A stretch of 64,000 nucleotides of DNA from Triticum aestivum (lineage: Eukaryota > Streptophyta > Magnoliopsida > Poales > Poaceae): assembly GCF_018294505.1 (NCBI RefSeq), contig NC_057797.1, forward strand, positions 128,776,051 through 128,840,050. The letters run 5' to 3'. Under the pieces are notes generated by a model, which saw only the letters and a list, made by a program, of their open reading frames with translations, made no database searches and had not been told where the DNA came from. The translations under genes and the position numbers were made by a program. Positions 11,120-20,895 of the stretch are shown here, piece after piece; within the stretch, counting starts at the first letter, position 1, and every line of letters starts with the position of its first letter.

Positions 11120-13860
11120 TTCGACCGGGTGGGTCCCGACTGTCAGGCACTTCCTTGCGTGCGAAGATGTAGCTGGGGGGTCCCAGCAGTCAGGGGGCGA
11201 ATCATTTTTTTTGCCCATAATCTGGATGGACACACTTCCTTGCGTGCGAAGATGTAGCTGGTGGGTCCCAGTAGTTAGGGGGGAAACATTTTTTTCGTGA
11301 AATACGGTGGCCCGTCCAGTGGGTCCCCGCTATCAGGTGGAGGAATCATTATTTTCCGCGTAATAAGGAGGCACTTCCTTGCTGCGGCCGTGCACCCAGT
11401 TGTCAACCTCTCCACGTACAGTACTCTTCCGATGGAAGTCGTTCCTTGACCACGCCGCGCCGAGAGCACCAGGGCGGTGGACGACGGAGGGGCCTAGGAA
11501 GGGGACGACACGGAGCCGGGGAAGACGCGGCAGTGGATGCCCACGTGGAGAGGAGTACGAGGGTTCACTGGTTCGGCCTCGGTGTGAGGCTGTCGTCGCT
11601 GCAGAATAACAGGGGCTGTGGGTGAGTGGAGGGATGGCCTGGCCAGCGGTGGGAGTAGTAGGGGGCAGTGAGGCCTCCACGGCAGCACGGCCGGCCACGG
11701 GAGGCAGGAGCAGGCGGCACGACCGATGCTGCTTTGGGCGGCTGGAGCGAGAAGACTAGAGGTTGAAGAAGCACTACGGCCGTTGGATGGACATCGTACG
11801 GTCACTGGAGCTAGAATCATTCATATTGACTAAGTTGATAAAGCCCTCCGTCCCCGTCATCTTAGTAGGCCCACAAGTCAGCCTCCCACAATGGTGGGTC
11901 CTAGCTAGCAGGGGGAGTATTCATTTTGTGTGTGTAATAAGGAGGCACTTCCTTGTGTGCGAAGATATAGCTGGTGGGTCTGAGCTGACAGCGGGGGGGG
12001 GGGACATTTTTTTCAAGAAATCCAGAGGCCCTTCCAGTTGGTCCCAGCTGTCAGGTGGAGGAATCATTATTTTGCGCATAATAAGGAGGCATTTCCTTGT
12101 GTGGACCCCTACTGTCAGCCTCTTCCGATGGTTGTTGTTTGTTGACCATGTTGACCTCGCCGCGCCGAGAGCACAAACGCGGTGGACGAGGGCGAGGCCC
12201 GGGAAGGGAACGACCCGAAGCCGGCGAAGCCACCACAGTGGATGCCCACGCTGAGGGGTGTATGAGCGCTGACTGGTCGGCTGTGGGGTTAGGCTTACAT
12301 CGTCGGAAAATAACAGGATGTGCNNNNNNNNNNNNNNNNNNNNNNNNNNNNNNNNNNNNNNNNNNNNNNNNNNNNNNNNNNNNNNNNNNNNNNNNNNNNN
12401 NNNNNNNNNNNNNNNNNNNNNNNNNNNNNNNNNNNNNNNNNNNNNNNNNNNNNNNNNNNNNNNNNNNNNNNNNNNNNNNNNNNNNNNNNNNNNNNNNNNN
12501 NNNNNNNNNNNNNNNNNNNNNNNAGCAGGCAGTCCCGCCGGTGCTTGTTTGGGCAGCTGGAGCAGGAAGATCAGAGATTGAAGAAGCACGGCGGCCGTTG
12601 GATGGACATCCAAGAGTCACTGCTCTATGTTGACTAAGTTGACAAACCCTTGCGTACGCGTCAAAAAAAAATTAGGATAGCATCATCGTCAACCTAGTAG
12701 GCCCAGAAGTCAGCCTCCAAATCTGTGGAAAACAACATACATCCCATTAGCCATTATTTTCAATAATTTACAACCCATTTGCTAATTCTTAAGGATATTT
12801 GGAGCCCATATTCTTTTTATTAGCATTACAGACCATATATTCTGGGCACTGATAAAAAAATTCAACGAAATTTTCATATTTTAGTGGGGTCCGAACTCTT
12901 TTAATCACGAAATTTCGAGTCGCGTTAAAAATAAATTTTAAAAAATTATATCAAAATAAAATTCAAAAAACAATTCTCCACAAAAAATGAATGAAATTTA
13001 AAATCTTAACTAGCAAGATGCTTGTGCGTTGCACGGAACATGAAGATGCATTTGTATGAGTACTTTATCTTGTGGGAGAAAAGACGATATTTTAATGTAA
13101 TTGCTAGTTGGCTTTGGTTTTTATAAGAGTAGAGAGTAGAGAAATCCAGAAAAAATGATATTTTAATGTAATTGCCGGTTGGCTTTGGTTTAAAATTTTA
13201 CAGCCCATTTCTTACAACTTATAGCCCATTTTCTGGGGAAGCCCATTTCTTACTACTTTACATCTCTCCCTCCTCGTCTTCAAAGATTTGCTGCCCAGCA
13301 GGGCTGAGAAAAGCAAGTAGGCCTCGGTTTTGGTGTTCTCCAAAAAAAAGAACTGGGCTAGCCATTTTTAGAAAGAAAAAATATATCAACTGGGCTTGTC
13401 GTGTGCTTAAATAAAAGCGTAAGCGTGGGCTAGACAGGCCACAGCCCCCGCATAGCGCGCGGTTGAGCTTCGTCTCTGAAACTAAAAAAACAACTGGGTG
13501 AGCTGCCAGGTCCCTGGTGTTATCCGCTCGTTGTGTAATTTTAATAAATCCGCCGCCGCGCCGGCCTATGCATCGCCGGTGTGAGATGAGACGTCGATGA
13601 CTTGTCCTGGCTTGTAATAACAAGGCACCTGCTTGCGTAATGCAATGACCCTGGTGGGTCCCTACTGTCAGCCTCTCCACGTACAGTCATCTTCTGATTC
13701 CTCTTGGTTGTTGACCATGTTGACAACACCAGACGGAGGCAGGCACAACGAGCGAACCAAGGCGGAGAACGATGGCGTGGCCTCGTACAGGAAGGAACAG
13801 CAGCCGTGGAAGATGCGGTACTGTAGTGGCAGGTGGAGGGGAGTACGGGGGCAACAACAT
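11120..13860 (+). repeat. Long GC-rich duplicated blocks of the CACTA interior
   Basis: A block containing AGGCACTTCCTTG, CCGCGCCGAGAGCAC, CAGTGGATGCCCACG and GAAGAAGCAC(T/G)(A/G)CGGCCGTTGG occurs at about 11370-11880 and again at about 12090-12720, a spacing of about 815 bp. A third, diverged piece (GTGGGTCCCTACTGTCAGCC ...) lies at about 13620-13860. The AT-rich spacer at 12720-13260 has a smaller repeat (TTTTAATGTAATTGC near 13091 and 13160). I see no gene in it. Confidence 0.7.
12324..12523. other. Assembly gap (200 N)
   Basis: Two hundred Ns inside the second copy of the CACTA duplicated block. The size looks like an estimate, so spacing across it is approximate. Confidence 1.
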
Positions 13861-13952
13861 GCAACTCAAGCTTACAAATGGTACAAAAAGCCCAAGGATT
13901 AATTATTCATCAAATTTTTAGACAAAACCCAGATTGAACATGGCAGTAACAT

Positions 13953-16900
13953 CTAACCCAACCACTCTTTTTTGCAGTCACAAACAAATGGATCGGTCTG
14001 ATCCATAAAATCAACATCCTGTGCATAAAAATTTATTGCACGATGACTACAACTTGTTGTAAATAGAAGCCGAGCATGTTTATAAGCCCATTTGTCCACC
14101 TGAAACTTCTTTTTTTGCTCTTTAACATGTCCGTCCATGAGAAATCTCTTGTGGTAAAACTTAAGCCTCAGGGACAATAGTAACTGATAACCCACAAGTA
14201 TAGGGGATCAACTGTAGCCTCTTTCGATAAGTAAGAGTGTCGAACCCAACGAGGAGCTAAAAGTAGAACAAATGTTCCCTCAAGTTTTATCGACCACCGA
14301 TACAACTCTACGCACGCTTAACGTTCTCTTTACCTAGAACAAGTATGAAACTAGAAGTACTTTGTAGGTGTAACGAGATAGGTTTGCAAGAACATAAAGA
14401 GCACGTAAATGAAAACTAGGGGCTGTTTTAGGTAAAGAAGCAATAAAGTTAGTATAGCGAGTGTGGAAAAGTGGTGGTAGGAGTTTCAAAATTGCCCCTA
14501 AGCAATTGACTACGTTACTAGACCGATAGCAAGTTTTATGTGGGAGAGGCCACTGCTAGCATGTCATCCCTGACTTGGAATTCTATGCACTTATGATTGG
14601 AACTATTAGCAAGCATCCGCAACTACTAATGTTCATTAAGGTAAAATCCAACCATAGCATCAAGATATATTGGTCCCCCTTCAATCCCGTATGCATCAAT
14701 TTCTATGCTAGGTTGAAGCTTCTGTCACTCTTGCCCTCCAATACATAGTCCTATCAACATACAACTAACCCTATGGTGTGATCCACGTGCGTGCTCATAT
14801 GATGGGCACCGAAGGACAGCAACATAACCACAAGCAAATTAAACCAATCATAGCAATTCATCAATTACCAATAGGACAACGAAAATCTACTCAGACATCA
14901 TAGGATGGCAACACATCATTGGATAATAATATGAAGCATAAAGCACCATGTTCAAGTAGAGGGTACAGCGGGTTGCGGGAGAGTGGACCGTTGTAGATAC
15001 ATGGGGGAAGCTGATGAAGATGTTGGTGAAGATGACGGAGGTGTTGGTGTAGATTACCATCACACGATGATGGCCCCGGCGGCGTTCCGGCGCCACCAAG
15101 AGAGAGGGAGAGAGAGCCCCCCTTCTTCTTCTTCCTTGAACTTCTCCCTAGATGGGAGAAGGGTTTCCCCTCTGGTCCATGGCCTCCATGGCGGCGGAGG
15201 GGCGAGAGCCCCTCCAAGATTGGATCTGTCTCTCTCTGTTTCTGTGTTCATTCTTCTTCCCAAAAAATCACATATATTCCAAAAAAAATATTCATCAGTT
15301 TTTATCCCGTTTGGACTCCGTTTGATATGGATTTTCTGCGAAACAAAAAACATGCAACAAACAGGAACTAGCACTGGGCACTGGATCAATATGTTTGTCC
15401 CAAAAATAGTATAAAAAGTTGCGAAAAGTATATAAAAGTTGTAGAATATTGGCATGGAACAATCAAAAATTATAGATACGACGGAGATGTATCAATAACC
15501 TCGCATTCAACAGGAAGAATGTGACAAAGCTTCTATTTGCCTGGTTGGATGCATATCCTTCCATCGTTATTGTCCTCAAACGAATGTCATGAGAACTGAG
15601 AAAATCCTGATGCTTATTACGCCACCGATTGGTTATACATTTTTGTCCATGTACTTGCAGTACCTAAGTAGACATGAAGATTTGAAAACAGTTAATGTTT
15701 GAAAAAAGAGTATGTCGAAAGAGCAACAACTGAATGGTTAATTCTAGTACAATATATACAATCTTTCAATGTGCACGAAATCATCACCTCCATATATAAA
15801 TTCTCTAGAGACCGAAAGCATCGCAGCAAGCCAATAATTATGTTCACATCATAACTATACATTCCGATATATAAGATCTTGACATAATCCAGCCACATTG
15901 ATAAGCTATCCATGGACGAACTCTTCATTGAGCATATAACATAATATTAGTACCCAAGGTGTACTCCAAGATGATATAAAACTTATGCGCACAAATGAAA
16001 AATGCAGCTTATGATTACAAATGTGTAGATGATAATATACGGTACCTGAAAAAGTGAGGAGCCAAATACCAACTTTTTGTGATCATTAAACGGATCACGA
16101 ATTACACCCAAGGTCTCCAGTTTGGGCGCAGAGATGACAGTTATTTGCGAAGGTTTATAACAATTATCAAGGAGCAACCTTTCAAGTGAAGGGGCATCTT
16201 CGATGATGAGCTGTTGTCCTTCAGAACAAATTCCAATGCTTTTAAGATAAGGTGACTTTATTTGGAGACAACTAATAGGGATTTCTGTTCCCAAAACAAT
16301 CAACAAGCGCTCCAGGGCAGGGCAACTAGAGTGGATGATGCTATGTAGTGAGGCCTCCGACAGATAAACCACCACAAATGAAAGTTTTTTTAGCAGTGGG
16401 AGTCGAAGCATTTGTACCAGATCGGCTGGTAGATGCCACCGGGCGAAGGTGGCGGTGTGGAGAGAGGAGGAAAACCGCGAGATGGACAACGGTGGTGTGG
16501 GAACGAATTCTTGGTATGTTCGTGGTATGAAACTTTCGTAGTAATGGTAGAACTCAAACTGCTGGAGTTTTCCGAATTCAGGGGATGTCAGCCAAGCGCA
16601 CACCGTGCCGGGTTTGGACAGCAGGTAGCGTGTTGGGATGCAGAGGCGTTGAACGGGGCCTTGCTAGTGAGAGGAGACGATGGCTCTGAGGAGATCAAAT
16701 TCAGGAAAGACATATATTTAACGACAGTCGAGATTGAGGGGTGCGGTGCACCATAGAGGGCGCCACCGAGTTGAGAGGACTTGTGTGCGGCAACAATCCT
16801 TGGTGGGGAGAAGCGAGATGATCTCCTCAAGGATGGCGTCCGGGAGATCGCTGATGCGGTCCACCAGAGATTCTAACGGTTCCTCGGATCCGGGTGGGGG

Positions 16901-17023
16901 GGGGGGCTCGCTGCTTCTCCCCGCGATGCCGGGTGCGGGATCTACGACCGGCATCGTCGCTGGAGGGAGCCTCATCTTCTTGGCGCTGGGGCCAGCCGAC
17001 TCCGTTTTCCTTGTGGGCGTCAC
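13953..17023 (-). pseudogene. F-box / LRR / FBD-domain protein gene, inactivated
   Basis: Proteins of this plant family are substrate adaptors of SCF ubiquitin ligases. Exon 1 (17023-16046) encodes a Pro-rich start, the F-box ([18 protein letters not shown], then [12 protein letters not shown]) and leucine-rich segments (LPLLKKLSFVVVYLSEASL). Exon 2 (about 15922-15788) encodes LDYVKILYIGMYSYDV and RCFRSLENLYME. Exon 3 (15663-15495 plus 14179-13953) is the FBD domain (HDIRLRTITMEGY, SFVTFFLLNARLL). Splice sites read CAG|GTACCG, AAG|AGT, GAG|GTGATG and TTAG|GTACTG. With the inserted LTR removed the exons sum to 1509 nt (502 residues), in frame and normal for the family. Three lesions: in-frame TAA at 16718-16720, TAG at 16664-16666, and a Gypsy solo LTR in exon 3. 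The internal splice points are my inference. Confidence 0.85.
14185..15494 (-). mobile_element. Gypsy (Sabrina/WHAM-type) solo LTR, 1310 bp, inside the FBD exon
   Basis: Same family and orientation as the solo LTR at 8070-9598, with ends TGATACATCTCC ... GGGTTATCA on the minus strand. It is flanked by GTAAC (14180-14184) and ATAAC (15495-15499), a 5-bp target duplication with one substitution. Compared with the other copy it lacks about 212 bp, matching 9141-9352. Reading through from the FBD exon, the frame stops 9 codons into the LTR. Confidence 0.9.
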
Positions 17024-17580
17024 GCCGAGCTCACGGGTTTGAGCAGAGTAGCCAGAGACGAGCCTAGTGGCAGTGCGAGTGGGGAAGAAGGAGGGCCGGG
17101 GTTTTCTGTAGGAGTGGAAGAAGAAGAGCAGGTGTTTTCTGTACGAGTGAGGAAGAAGGTGAGCGGGGATTTTTTGGAAGAGTGAGGAAGATGGGGAGCA
17201 GGGGGGATTGGGGCGAGACGGAAGCGTAAGTGGAAGCGAGGAGGAAGGAGGGTTTTCCTGGGATCGCCCCTCTTCAAGAAATATGGACTTCTCCTTGCAA
17301 AAAACAAAAACAAATGGGTTTTAAGATGGACAGGCTTTTGTATCGGCCCAGTCGGCTGCCTGTGTTTCGTACTAGAGGGCCTTGTGCTAGAGGCAGCCCG
17401 AGACACTCTCCAGCTTATTGCCCATTCGAAAGAAAAAAAGAGACGCCTCCAGCTTATGGCTACTCATTGGTAACCTTTTTCAACTTGGCATCCACCAAAT
17501 TAGAGGATGCGGTACTAGATGCAGACACTCACACTGGTCGCATAGCGCGGTAAAGTGAGGTGTCAAATAACAGGCCTACA
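17024..17580 (-). promoter_or_regulatory. Upstream region of the F-box pseudogene
   Basis: GC- and purine-rich sequence with no ORF I trust. It contains two similar pieces (GTGTTTTCTGTA(C/G)GAGT near 17100 and 17130). I see no clear TATA box close to the start codon. Confidence 0.25.
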
Positions 17581-17874
17581 ATATACTTGCTAGATTGTGA
17601 AGGTTCACATGCTAGTCACCATTTACATTAAACTAAGCTTTAGAAGATACGGTATGCATACTAACATTCAGAAGAACAAAAGTTCAGCATGTTTATGCAT
17701 CTCGATGATTCACCATACTATAACCAATACAAAGCTGTGAGAAGGTGTGGAAATAAAGAAAATCGGTCGATGCTTCTCTGAGCAAAGGGCCTCCCTGTGC
17801 ACGCATTAATTTCCTGGGCATGCTTGTTTCTTCTCAATGTTGCGAGCACTTTGAGCATGTTGGCAACTCCACAT

Positions 17875-18339
17875 CTAGCTAGCTGCCTCATCTTGCAATT
17901 GATGCTGACACATTTGCAGCAAACACATGAGGCAACAGAGATGACTCAACATGAGTCCATATTGTGCAGTTCCCCTGAAATCATCTTCATTGTCCTGAAT
18001 CTGAAAAGATAGGAAAACAATAGCTATACTTAAACGGTGTTGCAAAACAGTAGCACATATCAATAGCTCGGCATGACAAAACATGATCATCTGGACGAAG
18101 GGGATACTGACCTGCCTAAGGAAGATTATATATAATTTCATAAGTCCTTGGTTGATTTCCACCTTTGGCTGCACTACTTGTTTGCTACTCCACACATGAC
18201 AGGATCGTTCCGCACTGCAATCAGCAAGTCAACGTACGAATAAGCTTATTTCATCTTGCGGTGGTGATTGTACCTAGTTATTAATGTAGGAATACCTGGA
18301 GCACCATGAGGTTAGCTGACAGCAGGTAGATGCAGCCAT
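17875..18339 (-). CDS. Candidate small three-exon gene, 90 residues, unrecognised
   Basis: Exons 18339-18296, 18214-18112 and 18000-17875 join in frame from an ATG to a TAG: 44+103+126 = 273 nt. All splice sites are canonical (CAG|GTATTC, TTGCAG|TGCGG, AGGCAG|GTCAGT, CTTTTCAG|ATTCAG). The product is Cys-rich (MAASTCCQLTSWCSS at the start, HLCCLMCLLQMCQHQLQDE near the end) with a middle part KQVVQPKVEINQGLMKLY. I do not recognise the family. Only 20 bp upstream of the ATG a Copia gag fragment begins, so a longer gene may have lost its 5' exons to that insertion, and the ATG may be fortuitous. No upstream promoter element is evident. Confidence 0.35.
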
Positions 18340-18359
18340 ATAAGTTTTGTGTGGTGCTA

Positions 18360-18850
18360 TCAAAATTGAGGTTTGTATCCCTTCCCGTTATGAGAATTCT
18401 TCTTGAAGTTGGTAGAATGTGACGGCTTGTTCTTTGCGTCAAACTTGCCTTTCCCCTGAGATTTGTTCTTGTTGTTTTGGGGCTGGTTGGGCTGGAAGTT
18501 CTTCTCGTGTACCATGTGGGCACTAGAAGCTCCCTGAGCGACCCAAGCACGTGTGTCTTTTGCTCTCGCCTTCTCTTCAAAATGAAGAGTGCTAATGAGA
18601 TCCGAAACGAAGAACTCATGTCTCTTGTTTTTCAGAGAAGTAGCAAAATCGTTCCACGAAGGTGGAAGCTTGGCAATGATGGCCCCAATAACAAATTTGT
18701 CCGGCAACACACACTTGAAGTACTCAAGTTCCTTAGCGAGTGATTGTATCTCATCAGTCTGTTGAACAACATAGTGCTCATCAGTCATATTGTAGTCACA
18801 GAATTGCTCCATGACGTACACCTCGTTGCCAGCACCTGAGGCCCCAAACG
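18360..18850 (-). pseudogene. Copia gag (UBN2-type) fragment
   Basis: The reading contains GNEVYVMEQFCDYNMTDEHY, QSLAKELEYFKCVLPDKFV and IAKLPPSWNDFATSLKNKR, then a Lys/Asn/Gln-rich tail ending KGYKPQF. This is the gag of plant Copia elements (UBN2 domain), recognised from memory. It lacks the start of gag, cut by a Gypsy LTR at 18851, and everything after the Lys-rich region, including the zinc knuckle. Confidence 0.75.
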
Positions 18851-19171
18851 TGCGCCCTACCCCCCTGGGTGCACCCTCCGTCCTTGTGGCCACCTCGTGG
18901 CTCTTCTGACTTCATCTCCAAGTCTCCTGGTTGTCTTCTGGTCCAAGAAAAATCATCACGAAGGTTTTATTCCGTTTGGACTCGGTTTGGTATTCCTTTT
19001 CTGCGAAACTCAAAAACAAGGAAAAAACAGGAACTGGCACTGGGCTCTAGGTTAATAGGTTAGTCCCAAAAATAATATAAAATAACATATTAATGCATAT
19101 AAAACATCCAAAACAGATAATATAATAGCACGGAACAATCAAAAATTACATATACGTTGGATACGTATCAA
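18851..19171 (-). repeat. Gypsy LTR fragment (first 321 bp)
   Basis: On the minus strand it begins TGATACGTATCCAACGTATA at 19171 and runs through the conserved GAGTTTCGCAGAAAAGG and GAGTCCAAACGG region to a GCGCACG break at 18851. The rest of the LTR is missing. On its right it directly abuts a Copia LTR fragment. Confidence 0.75.
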
Positions 19172-19947
19172 TAACCAATAGCGGAACCTCGATGCCCATA
19201 TTGGCTCCTACATATTCTACGAAGATCTTTATCGGTCAAACCGTTATGACAACATACGTAATTCCCTTTGTCCATCGGTATGTTACTTGCCCGAGATTCG
19301 ATTGTTGGTATCTTCATACCTAGTTCAATTTCGTTACAGGCAAGTCTCTTTACTCGTTCCGTAATACATCACCTTGTGACTAACTCCTAAGTCATTTGCT
19401 TATAAGCTTGTGATGTGTATTACCATGAGGGCCCAGAGATACCTCTCCGATACTCGGAGTGACAAATCCTAATCTCGATCTATGCCAACCCAACAAACAC
19501 CTTCGGAGATACCTGTAGAGCATATTTATGATCACCCAGTTACCTTGTGACGTTTGATAGCACACAAGGTATTCCTCCGGTATCCGGGAGTTGCATAATC
19601 TCATAGTCGAAGGAATATGTATTTGACATGAAGAAAGCAATAGCAATAAAACTGAACGGTCATTATGCTAAGCTAACGGATGGGTCTTGTCCATCACATC
19701 ATTCTCCTAATGATGTGATTCCCTTCATCAAATGACAACACATGTCTACGGTCAGGAAACTTAACCATTTTTTATTAACGAGCTAGTCAACTAGAGGCTC
19801 ACTAGGGATACGGTGTTTGTTTATGTATTCACACATGTATTTAGGTTTCCGGTCAATACAATTCTAGCATGAATAATAAACCTTTATCATGAATAAGGAA
19901 ATATAAAATAACAACTTTATTATTGCCTCTAGGGCATATTTCCTTCT
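19172..19947 (-). repeat. Copia (Angela-type) LTR fragment
   Basis: The minus strand from about 19947 reads AAGGAAATATGCCCTAGAGG and follows the start of the intact LTRs elsewhere in the window for about 775 bp. It then stops at the Gypsy LTR. It represents the 5' half of one LTR. Confidence 0.8.
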
Positions 19948-20884
19948 GAGCTATGGCGTAAGAATTCGGAGAGTCAAAGCCTATTTCTGTGGGTTAGTGG
20001 GTGACACGTGGATCGGACTGGGTACCGGTGGTCTGATGGAGACGTGATACTCGGCATCGGTCGGTGATGATCGATGGTTCTCTGCAATGGGGTTTGAGGC
20101 AGTGGGGGCTAGCTACCCGGGAGACTCGACCAAGACAGTAGAGGCTCGACACAGCGATAATGGCGAGGCGTGCGGTAAGCACGGGACACAGCGACAGGTC
20201 AATGCACTAATGGTCAAACGAATTATGCAGGAGTGCTGAAGCAATGTTGAAGAGTATCAGATTCAAGTTGGTGACTGGGTCTATCGGTGCTAGTTGACGG
20301 ACAGGAGTTGACGGTGGAGAATCTGTGAAAGGGGCGGAAAGTCTAAAATTTTCAAAAGCTGAGAGAGTACATGGCCGTATATTCTAGTGTTTAGTGTACA
20401 TGGCAAAGTGCGGATGACAAGTACAGAAGGAGGCGGAGTGCTATAGTTGTGGGACATGTCAGAGGCTATCCAGGAAAAGGGTGAGACAACTGTGAATTTG
20501 ACTCAGGGTGACACAGGGCGACGGTGAGATTCCTTCAAGTTTCAGAGGAGACGGTCAAGAAAGAGCGGTGATGTTGAGTTCAGGTAACTCTTATATGTGG
20601 CATCCAATATCTGAGTTGTTCACTATCACGCAGACAGTGGTCAGTGTGTGATGGCGCTGAACGGATTCTTCGGAAGTTGGGAGCACAAAGTAGAGTAATG
20701 AAGAACTTAATTTTGCTCGAGTGTTGACTGTGAGGAAGATGAGAAGGGACTACAGTTGCAGGTGGAGTGACGTGGAGTCTAGGAGTAGCAGCGGTGCTCC
20801 TGGCGTATCTCAAGTCCAATGTACATGGAGGTTCGACGCATGGATAAATCCAAGGTGGTGGAGAATATTCGCCAAGGTGGAGTT
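19948..20884 (+). mobile_element. Gypsy internal 3' end (non-coding)
   Basis: No ORF I trust. It ends with a purine-rich tract (CCAAGGTGGTGGAG ... CCAAGGTGGAGTT) immediately before a TGTTAG LTR start at 20885, as expected for the end of an LTR element body. Confidence 0.45.
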
Positions 20885-20895
20885 TGTTAGAGTTG

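Larger units (their letters stand above)
7970..13870 (+). mobile_element. CACTA (En/Spm) DNA transposon, left end intact, right end not found
   Basis: It begins with CACTACAAAAAAAGACACA at 7970, directly after GAT within a Copia LTR, as expected for a CACTA terminus with a 3-bp target duplication. It is followed by subterminal repeats (GACATTTTGGGCC-like), a long array of direct repeats (10010-10720) and longer duplicated GC-rich blocks (11120-13860). No transposase gene is visible. The expected right terminus (TTTTTTTGTAGTG then GAT and the rest of the Copia LTR) is not found before the F-box gene begins, so the right end appears deleted. The end coordinate is approximate. Confidence 0.7.

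Noticed and set aside
12051..12637. Long open frames running through the N block on both strands
   Set aside because: They are open only because N codons cannot be stops; the flanks are CACTA repeat sequence.
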